Position numbers and translations under genes: made by a program | Part shown: positions 55,344 through 64,000 of the stretch, piece after piece | How positions within the stretch are numbered: the first letter of the stretch is position 1 | Layout: each line of letters starts with the position of its first letter | The notes under the pieces: model-generated | What the model was told of the DNA's origin: nothing | Databases searched by the model: none | The model's input: only the letters and a program-made list of their open reading frames with translations | NCBI GenBank assembly: GCA_002917075.1 | Contig: NTMA01000003.1 | Coordinates: 868,001 to 932,000, forward strand | DNA length: 64,000 nucleotides | Source: Hawksworthiomyces lignivorus | Taxonomy: Eukaryota > Ascomycota > Sordariomycetes > Ophiostomatales > Ophiostomataceae | Direction of reading: 5' to 3'

Positions 55344-56780
55344 ATGGTCAAAATCGAGCCGTTCCAAGTGGAGCAGTGGATGGACGAGTATGAGACGACG
55401 CCGGGCGTGCTGAACATCTCCGAGACCTGCGCGGCGTCTGTGTCGATCGCCGACCTCGAAGCGCTGGCAAAGGCCGACGCTGATGCTAGCGCCAATGGGG
55501 CACCCTCGGCAGGCGAGACGGCCAGCCCGCTGGCGGCGCTGGCGGCCACGAAGCTCACGTACGGCGCCATCCGCGGTTCGGCCGCGCTGCGCGCAGAGGT
55601 GGCTTCGCTGTTTGACGCCGGCCGAGACGACGCGGCGGTGCCGCCGCTGTCGCCAGACAACGTGGTCATCACGCAGGGCGCCATCGCCGCCAACCACCTG
55701 CTGTTCTACGCGCTGGTGGGGCCCGGCGACCACGTCATCTGCGTCTACCCGACGTACCAGCAGCTGTACAGCGTGCCGCGCAGCCTCGGCGCCGACGTGA
55801 CGCTGTGGCGCCTCCGCGAGGACGCGGGCTACGTGCCAGACCCGGCTGAGCTGGCGGCGCTGGTGCGGCCCAACACCAAGGTGAGCGACGGCCCCATAGG
55901 CATATGACCCCAGATCCTCCTCTGCACCACAAGAAAACGCCCGTTCACACGGCAGCGCGCGCGCGCGCAACAGATGATCGTCATCAATAATCCCAACAAC
56001 CCTCTGGGCGTCCCCATCCCGCGGCCCGTGCTCGAGGCCATTGTGCGCTTCGCCCAGGAGCGGGACATTATCCTCCTCTCCGACGAGGTCTACCTGCCGC
56101 TGTACCACGGCGGCGGAGACGACGATGACGACGAGAGCAGCAGCGGCGGCGCCGGCGCCGGCACGCAACCCCCGAGCGTGCTGGCGCTCGGCTACGCCAA
56201 GGCCGTCGCCACGGGGTCCATGTCCAAGGCCTTTGCGCTGGCGGGGCTGCGGCTGGGCTGGGTGGCCTCGCGCGACCGCGGCATCGTCGACGCCATCCTG
56301 GCCGCCCGCGACTACACCACCATCAGCGTGTCGCAGCTGGACGACGGCGTCGCCCGCTACGCCCTGTCCGAGGCCGTGCGCCCCGCCCTGCTGCGCCGCA
56401 ACATCGCGCTGGCGCGCACCAACGCGCGGCACCTGGTCCGCTTCGTAGCAAAGTGGCAGCAGCGGCAGGCGGCGTCTGCTGGCGGCGGCAGCAGCGGTGA
56501 CAAGCTGCCGGTGTGCGCGTTTGTGGCGCGGCCGACCGCGGGCACGACGGCCTTTCTCCGGTTCGCGTCACCCCGCAGCGGCGGCGGGCCCGTCAACGAC
56601 GTGCAGTTCTGCCTGGACGTGCTGGCCGCCACCAAGGTCATGCTGGTGCCCGGTTCGCGCTGCTTCGGCGACGGCCGCGACTTCCCCGGCTGCGTGCGCA
56701 TCGGCTACGTGTCCGAGACGGACGTGCTCGTGGAAGCGCTGGCGCGGCTAGACCGCTACCTGGAGGAGAACCTGGCATAG
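55344..56780 (+). CDS. PLP-dependent class I/II aminotransferase
   Basis: Exon 1 55344-55880 and exon 2 55974-56780 give 447 residues. Fold-type I features are KLTYGAIRGSAALR, the NNPNNPLG motif just after the intron, SDEVY (Asp 216 for the pyridine nitrogen) and the SMSKAFALAGLRLGW motif with the PLP lysine at 264; VRIGY near the C-terminus has the likely carboxylate-binding Arg. An Asp/Ser/Gly-rich insertion (about 225-245) sits between SDEVYLPLYH and the active-site lysine. The enzyme transfers amino groups or uses related PLP chemistry; the substrate cannot be told from sequence. No signal peptide is seen. The intron lacks a clear CTAAC and its acceptor follows a run of alternating GC. 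Confidence 0.85.
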
Positions 56781-58680
56781 AAGCACCTTTTCCTCCTTTT
56801 TTTTTGTTTATGCTTGACGAACAAGAGACCTGTAGACAATGCAACGGCTACTCGGAGCGCATTGATCAGTCCGGAAGACATGCTGGCTGATCACCGCTGC
56901 TGCACGGCTGGCACAGCGCGCATCCCCAACTTCATATATAAAGCGAGGCAACCATCCGCCAAGCGATTCACGATAGATTCTCATTCAGCGCAGCTAGATC
57001 AAGATAACATGCGCCAGGAACCTAGCTCTTAGAACGCGGCCATCTCCAAAGCTTCTTCCAAACTGGAGAAGACCACACGAAGTATGTGTGTATGGACCTA
57101 TTCTTGGATTTATGCATGCTCAATTTCAGTCATCTCAATTATGGATTCCCTTTTTGCGATTTTTTTTTTCTTTCGTTCTATTTTCACATGCACGGATATT
57201 GGCCGCTGCACATCTCAAGAACTGTAGACAAATCATATATCATCTAAAAGAAACCCGGCTATTTTAAGAATGCACATCCGGCTGCCAAGCTGTCCGGTAT
57301 TGAGGTGTTGTTGGATCGGATCTAAAATTCATCTATTTGGAAAAGAGCCTCAAGACAGGTATAGCACTGTGCAGGCCAGCTGTGGAGGCCAGCTAATAGC
57401 AGCTTAGAGAAAAGTACACCGAAATTGGCTCAGCTGCCTATAGCAGCCAAAATCCCATGTCAGGGTGTCTTTGGCGGCTGAAACGACAGCAGATCAGGCC
57501 TAGATCGACGACTTTTGGGGCTTTTGTATGAGAACGCTTATTCTTCTTCCACGTCGGTCCGGCGCGGCCATGGATCTAAGCTTTTTCTTGGCATTAACTT
57601 GCGCAGACCCAAGGGAGCGCCAAGTGATGCTCGCCATGCAGAAAAAGGAAATGGAATGCTCCGGACGGCTACGGAGAAATTGCTACCACAGATGACAGTC
57701 GAAGATAGCGTCCGGTCAAATTTTAACCTGGTTGCTGCCCATGGCCAGCAGGGCAGGTGCCATTTGTTTGGTACGTCAAAGGCAGAGGGCATGCTCTCTG
57801 AGCAATGCGTGTCTCGACAAAGTAGATCGGCAGAGCGACAAGGAAGAAAGAAGAAGAACAAAGAGGACACAATCGGAGAATTTGTGTACTCCGAACTCTA
57901 TGAGAACATACGAGGCAGACACACAAGAGGGGGGGGTACGGAAATCACGGCAGCCAGAATTAACATGGGGCAACTGCCGGAGCGAGGGACAAGTGAGAGG
58001 GCGTGAAGAAGCTGGCGAACAACGCGCAAGCTTCTGCTAGTGTGGAGGCGATGCCATTCCCAGAGACCCAGTTGCTAATAGTGCCTCACGGAGAAATAAA
58101 TCGTGCACATGTTGTTCCGAGCGCTGTCGGTACACAGAGAAGCAACAGCGGCGAGGATGAATGAAAGTTCTCTCCAACGACCACCGAACTGCCCCGTAGA
58201 TCCAGTCAGCACCAGCCACTTGACTCCGATCGTCATAGCCGGCCGCCACCAACGAGCAGCGAGGATGCTGGCCTGTCGTCGATGATATCAAATTTTACCC
58301 ATACGCAGGCGAGTCGTAGGCGAGCCGTGCAGAAGGATCAAGAGAGAGGCAGTTATCTTATTCGCTAAAGCGCTACGAAACGGAGCAAATTCCAAGCACG
58401 CCAAAATGGAAGAGAAACTGCAACAAAAAACAAAAAAAGCCTTAGAAACGCTGTTTGAACAGCGGAGGAAAAATGGGTCGAAATGCTCGCATGGGTCGAC
58501 AAGGCCTTACAAGATACACGGCTTGAAACGCAGCCGCAAGGTGGCCGGTTTCAGAACGGAGAGTTGATGGATCAGTTGGGCTGGCGGGTAGGCTGCAGAA
58601 ACGCCAGCAGGCATGCTGTGCAAGGCCCCTGGGCTGGCGCTGTTTGTCTGATTGGCTCTCGTCTCCCAACCAATCCACTC

Positions 58681-58704
58681 TTTTTTTTTTTTTTTTTTTT
58701 TTTT
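58681..58704. repeat. Poly(T) tract, 24 nt
   Basis: An uninterrupted T run in the gene-free spacer. Confidence 0.9.
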
Positions 58705-60124
58705 CCCTTCTATGGATTTTCTGCTTGTCATGCAGTTTTTGCTGCTTCTGCATCGCACCTCTGTCCTGCTACGTCAGCGCCGTTGATTGTAGCCTCTCAT
58801 CATTGTAAGCAGAAGTCGGGTTCCTGTTGCTCCATCCCGGGTGCACGGCTGGTTCGATGTGCTCGCAGAGAACGACAAGAAAGGGAATCTGCGTAAGCCC
58901 GTTTGCCTCTCTGGTCAACAATTGCGTAGATGAATGGGCGGAAGGGGGTATACGTAATGCCCTGGCCAGCAGACCCCAAGGGCCCCAGTTCCTGTGGGGA
59001 GCGTAGCAGCAGCAGCATCCTGCGCATTTGACCTGCTAGGGCGCGCTGCGGCAATTGGAGAAGCCGGGCCAGGGTCGTAAGCAGCGAAAGTGGCTTGGGA
59101 GGCTGTTTGGCGCTGTTGTCCTGCGTGAAGGGGCTTGGGGACCATTTTGGGGCTTGGAGGTTTTGTTTCTCTGGGCTGGGATTTGCCCCTCGGAGGGAGG
59201 CTTCCCCACCGAGCGCAGAGGAGCATACGAATCCACAGTGCGGGTTTACTGCTACATTCTTTGAATTCGCCTACGCCAGCTTGTCGCATACACTGTGCCT
59301 TTGCTGGCAACACATCCGAGTACTCGTAGTGGTACGTGTAAATGCGAAAAGAAGTCGAGAAAAAGAAGCTAAGAAAACAGAGAAATTCCTCCGTAGAGCG
59401 AGAAGAAAGAGAGCCAGAGAAGCGGGGAAACAAGCGCAAAAAGAACAGAAGAAGAAAAGAGACAAGCCAGGGGTCAGGCACAAGAAAAAAAAGAAAAGAA
59501 AATCTAGCTGCTGCAGCCAAGTGCTAGCTGTGACCATTGCCCTGTAGTTCAATACGCTATGCTGGCACCGCTAACAGAATGTCACTGAATGGGCTGAGCA
59601 ACCGAAAGGACCGTGAAGTCGCATTGCACATTTGCACCGTGCCTCGTGCAACAGGGTCGTCTTACCTTTTCTTAGACCTTTCTCCTGCTCTTTTCGGTGC
59701 ATTGATGACGGCCAAGGCCTCTTTGCTCGTATACGAAGCGTGCCCAGAAACCCCATCCCATTAATTCCATTAACACGCACCCCCCGTACGATATAAAACC
59801 AGAGCCCCGATAATACCACCAAATCGATACTCCCCCAAGTGTTTCGTCTTTGCCTCTCTCCTCCTGCCCGCGACTCCTCTTGCTGTTTTTTGCTGGTTTT
59901 GCTGGTATTTGTCTCTTTCCTCCTTTTCCTCCTTCCCATACTGAACCCTTCTTCTCCCTCTTTCTCTCCTTCCTATTTCTCTTTTTTTCCCTATTTCGTC
60001 ACCTCTTTCTCCGTGTAAAAGTAACCTCAGCTCGATCGTGCCTGCTCACACGGGGTACGTAACGCACCCTTAACTCCTGGAACGGCTCCTTTTCTCTCTT
60101 AGCGTCGCCCAACCCGCCGCCGCT

Positions 60125-60143
60125 TACTCCGTACCCTTATAAA
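60125..60143 (+). promoter_or_regulatory. TACTCCGTA next to TATAAA, upstream of the aspartic protease
   Basis: TACTCCGTA (60125-60133) is followed four bases later by TATAAA (60138-60143), about 410 bp before the protease ATG and in front of CT-rich leader. It looks like a core promoter, but the transcription start is not visible from sequence. Confidence 0.4.
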
Positions 60144-60549
60144 CCTATTGGTCTTGGCATTTCTTGTCGGTCTTGGCATCTGATCAGTCTCTCACACTTT
60201 CCCCATTCCTCATTTCCTGCAAGCTTCCTCTCAGAAAAAGCTCGTTTATTTGGAGGCTTTTGCTTGTTTCTCCTGTGTTTCCTTTTTTCCTCTTCTTCTT
60301 TTCTTCTCTTCATCTTTTCTTGGACCATCTGTCATTAGCTTCAGACTAGATATAGACTTGTGTCTGTCTCGTGCTCCTGGGTCCTTTCTGTCGTCCCAAC
60401 TCTTTCTTGGCGGCGCTTGAATTAGAGGCGCTTCCTCTTTCTTTTTGGTCTCTCTACTACGACTTCCGTCTGCTACCGCTCGTGGTCGACTCTCGAAGTT
60501 CACTCTCTCTCTCTCTCACTCTCTCTATTTCGTACTCTCACTTTTCACC

Positions 60550-62280
60550 ATGAAGAGCGTTTCAATTGCTGCCGGCGCCGTGCTGGCCGCCGCTGTCAAT
60601 GCCGCCGCACCCGAAGGTGTCGTTCAGTGGGACATTGGGAGGCGCCAGCAGCACCCCCGGCTAGTCCGGCGCGCAAACACCGACCTGGCTACCATTAACA
60701 ACGATCTCTCCGAGGGTGGCTACTTTGCCTCCTGCCAGATTGGCACCCCCGGCCAGGCAGTCACGCTGCAGCTTGACACCGGAAGCAGTGACATTTGGGT
60801 TCCCTCCAGCTCTTCTTCCGCCTGTTCCGGTCGGAGCCCCATTGGCCCCGGCAACGGCAATGGCGGCAGCGGCGGTGGCAGCAGCAGCAGTGGCTGCAGC
60901 CTCGGATCATGTAAGTCCCTTTTTTTTTCCCTCCTTGTTTCGGAATCTGCTAGGTTCTTCAGTTTGCCTTGTAAGTCCTCGCGGTATTTGCTAACAGGCT
61001 TCTTTTCCAGTCAACTCGGACGATTCATCAACCTTTACCGTTGTTGGCCAGGATGCGTTCAGCATCACCTACGTCGACGGCAGCCACGCAGAGGGCGATT
61101 ACTTCACCGATGTATTCACCATTGGCGGCAACACCGTTACCAACATGACTATGGGCCTCGCCTCCACCACCGATATCAACTTTGGCCTGGTGGGCGTCGG
61201 ATATCCCACCGACGAGGCCATCGTCTCGACCGAACAGAGCCTGTCAGCGGCATATGCCAACCTGCCTGTCGTGCTGGTCAACGAGGGCGTCATCAAGACC
61301 AATGCCTACAGCCTGTGGCTCAATGATCTCGGTATGTAGCTATGCGGGCGAGTCGAATGGCCCAGAACAGAGGAAGAGGAAAATCATGACATGCTAACCG
61401 CAGCTGTTCTCGCGCAGATGCCAGCACTGGCAACCTCCTCTTTGGAGGTATCGACACCGAAAAGTACCACGGCGAGCTGACCAAGGTCGACATCTACAAG
61501 GACCCCAATACCGGCACCTTCTCGTCCTTCATCGTGGCGCTCACGTCGGTCGATGCGATCAGCTCGAGCGGCAGCGACACCCTGACGTCGCGCGAGTTCC
61601 CCGTGGCGGTCGTGCTGGACTCCGGCACCACGCTGTCGTACGTGCCGGACGACCTGGCGCAGCAGATCTGGAAGGAGACCGGCGCCATCTACAACTCCGA
61701 GGTCGGCCTGGCCGTCATTCCCTGCAGCCGGGCGAGCAGCGGCGGCTACTTGTCTTTCGGCTTCGGCGGTCCTGGCGGCGCTGTGGTCAACGTCACCATG
61801 GACGAGCTCGTGCTCGACCTGTTCCAGGGCGGCTCGGCCACCTTCTCGTCGGGCCAGTACGAGGGCCAGACTGCCTGCGAGTTCGGCATCCAGAACTCGA
61901 GCAGCGACCCCTTCCTGCTCGGCGACACCTTCCTGCGCTCTGCCTATGTCGTGTACGACCTCGCCAACAACCAGATCGGCCTGGCCGCGACCGACTTCAA
62001 CGCCACGTCCTCCAACATCGTGGCCTTTGCCAGCTCCGGCGCTCCAATCCCGTCCGCCACCCTCGCACCGAACCAGGACCAGGTCACGCAGACGGCTGTC
62101 TTCACGACGCCTGCCTTTGCCGCTTCCTCGGGATTTGCCTCTTCAGCAACAGGCAGCTCCTCATCTTCGTCGTCCGGCAAGAAGAATGCCGCCGGCGTCA
62201 ATGCCGTCCCCACGGACATGCTTCGTATGATCGCGATCTGCGCCGTCATGTTCCTTGCTGGCGGCATGCTCGTATTATAA
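60550..62280 (+). CDS. GPI-anchored aspartic protease (yapsin-like)
   Basis: Three exons, 60550-60910, 61011-61331 and 61418-62280, give 514 residues. A signal peptide (MKSVSIAAGAVLAAAVNA) and a propeptide ending in the dibasic site LVRR (38-41) come first. Pepsin-family active sites are DTGSSDIWV (Asp 76) and DSGTTLSYV (Asp 295). A Gly/Ser-rich loop with flanking Cys residues follows the first active site, as in yapsins. FLLGDTFLRSAYVVYDL is the usual C-lobe motif. The end has a Ser-rich stalk and a hydrophobic tail after N-A-A-G-V, fitting a GPI attachment signal. These enzymes process wall and surface proteins, so a plasma-membrane or wall location is inferred. Intron 1 has two GTAAGT donors exactly 60 nt apart. 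Confidence 0.9.
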
Positions 62281-63148
62281 TAGACCGGGCGACAGGTACC
62301 ATGTGCGCTCAAGTCGAAACCCGTTCGAGCTAATTTACGATATGACGTGTGATACCCCCCCGAAGACGGATGGGCTGTACATATAAAAAAAAGATGATTT
62401 CTCTGGCGACGTTGAACCGTCCACATAACTGTTTATATATATCCCCTGTCTTTTCTATTATGCTTTTTCTTTTCCTAATTTCTTTCAACATAACGGCTCT
62501 GCATACTGGGATGGCATAGAGGATGGGAGGGGACGACAAGCATTCATAGGATGCAAATTTCACTTGTATTTAAGAAAAAGGAGTTTTGAACCACAGGCCT
62601 ATAATTTATATCAGATAGTTTCCAATTCCCAGCTGTGTCCATGTGCAAACCAAATATATATACAGATATATATAGTACACAAATCATTTATATATATGAG
62701 TAGAATGTTTAGAATGTTCGCAAAGCATTCTCTGGGGAGCCGCCTCAGCGTATATTAATAGCACATTAATTGAATAATATGCGGATAACCGCAGCTATGT
62801 AGGAACAGTAAATCAATTAAATGTTAGTGGGCGAGCTGCTGTAGCCCCTCATTGGATAGCGCAAACCCAGGAACATATTTATGTACTTTTACTAGTATTT
62901 TATGTGTAGATGTACTTTTCCACCTATCCGAGCTAAACTTCCAGGGGTCTAAATTTTTCCTGGGCAAAAAAAAAAAAAAAAAGATCGCCTGTTTTCTCTC
63001 TCTCGTCGCCTTATCCTCGCAGCAAGCTCCACCGCGAGCAACTCCGACCCTTCGGTTTCCCACGCACTCGAACACCAGCAATGCTGGTAATCTCGTCTGC
63101 GATCCTCCTATAAGTCTCTTTCTTGTCTTTTCCGTCCCGGCCGGCAAG
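62281..63148. other. Spacer aspartic protease / MEF1
   Basis: No gene. It is AT-rich with ATATAT runs around 62650-62700, probably the 3' flank of the protease. A short A tract is near 62966; the MEF1 leader precedes ATG 63149. Confidence 0.5.
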
Positions 63149-64000
63149 ATGCACAACACGCGGCGGGCGGTGTCGCTGCTGAAGAGCGGCAGCAGAAGCT
63201 GCTCTTCCGCCTGCTCTGCAGTTATGTCGATATCCCCCGCCTCATCTTCCTCTACTTCTTCTGCCACCCTCCCCTCGTCCATTGTCTTCGTGTCTAGGAA
63301 TGGCGCTGCTGCCGTGCGCTCCTATAGTGTCTCCGCCTCGCGGACGTCGCCAAGAAAGCCGACCTCGTCCCTCTTGGCCAAGCAGCCGGGACAGCGGCAA
63401 TGGCTCAGCAGCAGCACCCGCCTGCGCTCGATGAGCGCCGCCCAAGCTGCGTACGCAATTTCCTCATGATCCTCCTTCGTTGGCGGTGTTTGCGCTAACA
63501 TGGTTGCTCAGTCTCAAGGCTGCCCAGGAAGCGAATGCCAACCTGACCGCCGAGTCCGTTGCCGCCAACATGAGCCCCGAGGAGGCTAAGCGACTGTCGC
63601 GGGTGCGGAACATTGGCATTGCAGTACGTCTATGGGAACAATGGGAAATCTGCGGGCGGCGATGGCTTGCCGCCGCTTCATTGTGCCTGCGCCGCTAACG
63701 AGTTCTACCCTTTTTTTCTTTCTTACAGGCGCACATTGACAGCGGCAAGACGACGGTCACCGAGCGCGTGCTCTTCTACACGGGCCGCATCAAGGCCATC
63801 CACGAGGTGCGCGGCCGCGACGCAGTAGGCGCCAAGATGGACTCGATGGAGCTGGAGCGCGAGCGCGGCATCACCATCCAGTCGGCGGCGACCTTTTGCG
63901 ACTGGCAAAAGAAGGGCGACGACGGCGCCGACGAGACGTACCACATCAACCTGATCGACACGCCAGGCCACATCGACTTTACCATTGAAGTGGAGCGGGC
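63149..64000 (+). CDS. MEF1: Mitochondrial elongation factor G 1 (partial, cut by window end)
   Basis: Exons 63149-63450, 63512-63623 and 63729 to beyond 64000; 229 residues are visible. A long Ser/Arg-rich presequence (about residues 1-100) points to mitochondria. From [20 protein letters not shown] (G1 at 139-146) the sequence is EF-G1: [20 protein letters not shown] (G2) and [17 protein letters not shown] (G3). EF-G1 catalyses GTP-dependent ribosome translocation in the organelle. The first intron splits the segment between presequence and G domain. The remainder of the gene (domains II-V) lies outside the window. Confidence 0.93.

Larger units (their letters stand above)
56781..60549. other. 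3.8-kb spacer aminotransferase / aspartic protease
   Basis: No gene supported: the largest frame (57515-58006) has no ATG near its start and no motif. The part 59840-60549 is strongly CT-rich and is the promoter and leader of the protease gene, with TATAAA at 59792 and at 60138. Confidence 0.5.

Noticed and set aside
55332..56432. A 366-codon antisense frame across the aminotransferase
   Set aside because: It overlaps conserved PLP-binding motifs on the other strand and passes through its intron.
57515..58006. A 163-codon plus-strand frame
   Set aside because: It has no ATG near its start, no known motif and basic low-complexity composition.

Overview
The window looks like nuclear DNA of a filamentous ascomycete (Pezizomycotina, most likely a Sordariomycete). 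The genes are mostly GC-rich and rich in Ala, Gly and Ser. They have short introns (about 50-110 nt, one of 316 nt) with GT..AG borders and CTAAC-type branch points. Two protein types typical of filamentous ascomycetes are present: a NACHT-ankyrin NLR-like protein and a protein resembling the N-terminal part of HET proteins. No tRNA, rRNA, CRISPR array, complete transposon or secondary-metabolite cluster was seen.

Layout. 0.5-9.5 kb: MRD1 (pre-rRNA processing, minus strand), dynein light chain LC8 (plus) and an ELL-type elongation factor (minus). 9.5-18.1 kb: a long gap without a supportable gene, full of microsatellites and copies of a TACTCCGTA motif. 18.1-25.2 kb: GPI19/PIG-P (GPI-anchor synthesis), ARP4 (chromatin remodelling) and RLM1 (MADS-box factor of the cell-wall integrity pathway). 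25.2-32.2 kb: a second long gap. 32.2-42.4 kb: a DUF1989 protein, TAF1 (TFIID), NOG2 (60S ribosome GTPase) and a mitoribosomal mS26/Pet123-like protein. 42.7-48.5 kb: the HET-like orphan and the NLR-like gene. 48.5-50.3 kb: a gap with a probable Copia LTR edge. 50.3-53.8 kb: an Adp1-type ABC transporter. 55.3-64 kb: a class I/II aminotransferase, a GPI-anchored aspartic protease and the 5' part of mitochondrial EF-G (cut by the window end).

The genes do not form one pathway. Most are core housekeeping functions: ribosome biogenesis (MRD1, NOG2), the mitochondrial ribosome and translation (mS26, MEF1), transcription and chromatin (ELL, TAF1, ARP4), and GPI-anchor and cell-wall biology (GPI19, RLM1, aspartic protease). 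The accessory-looking part is 42.7-50 kb. There a possible allorecognition or innate-immunity pair lies next to retrotransposon debris, and the NLR-like gene carries nearly identical tandem ankyrin units.

Exon borders were worked out by eye from frame continuity, GT/AG sites and family conservation. Family assignments come from recognised motifs; no database search was run.
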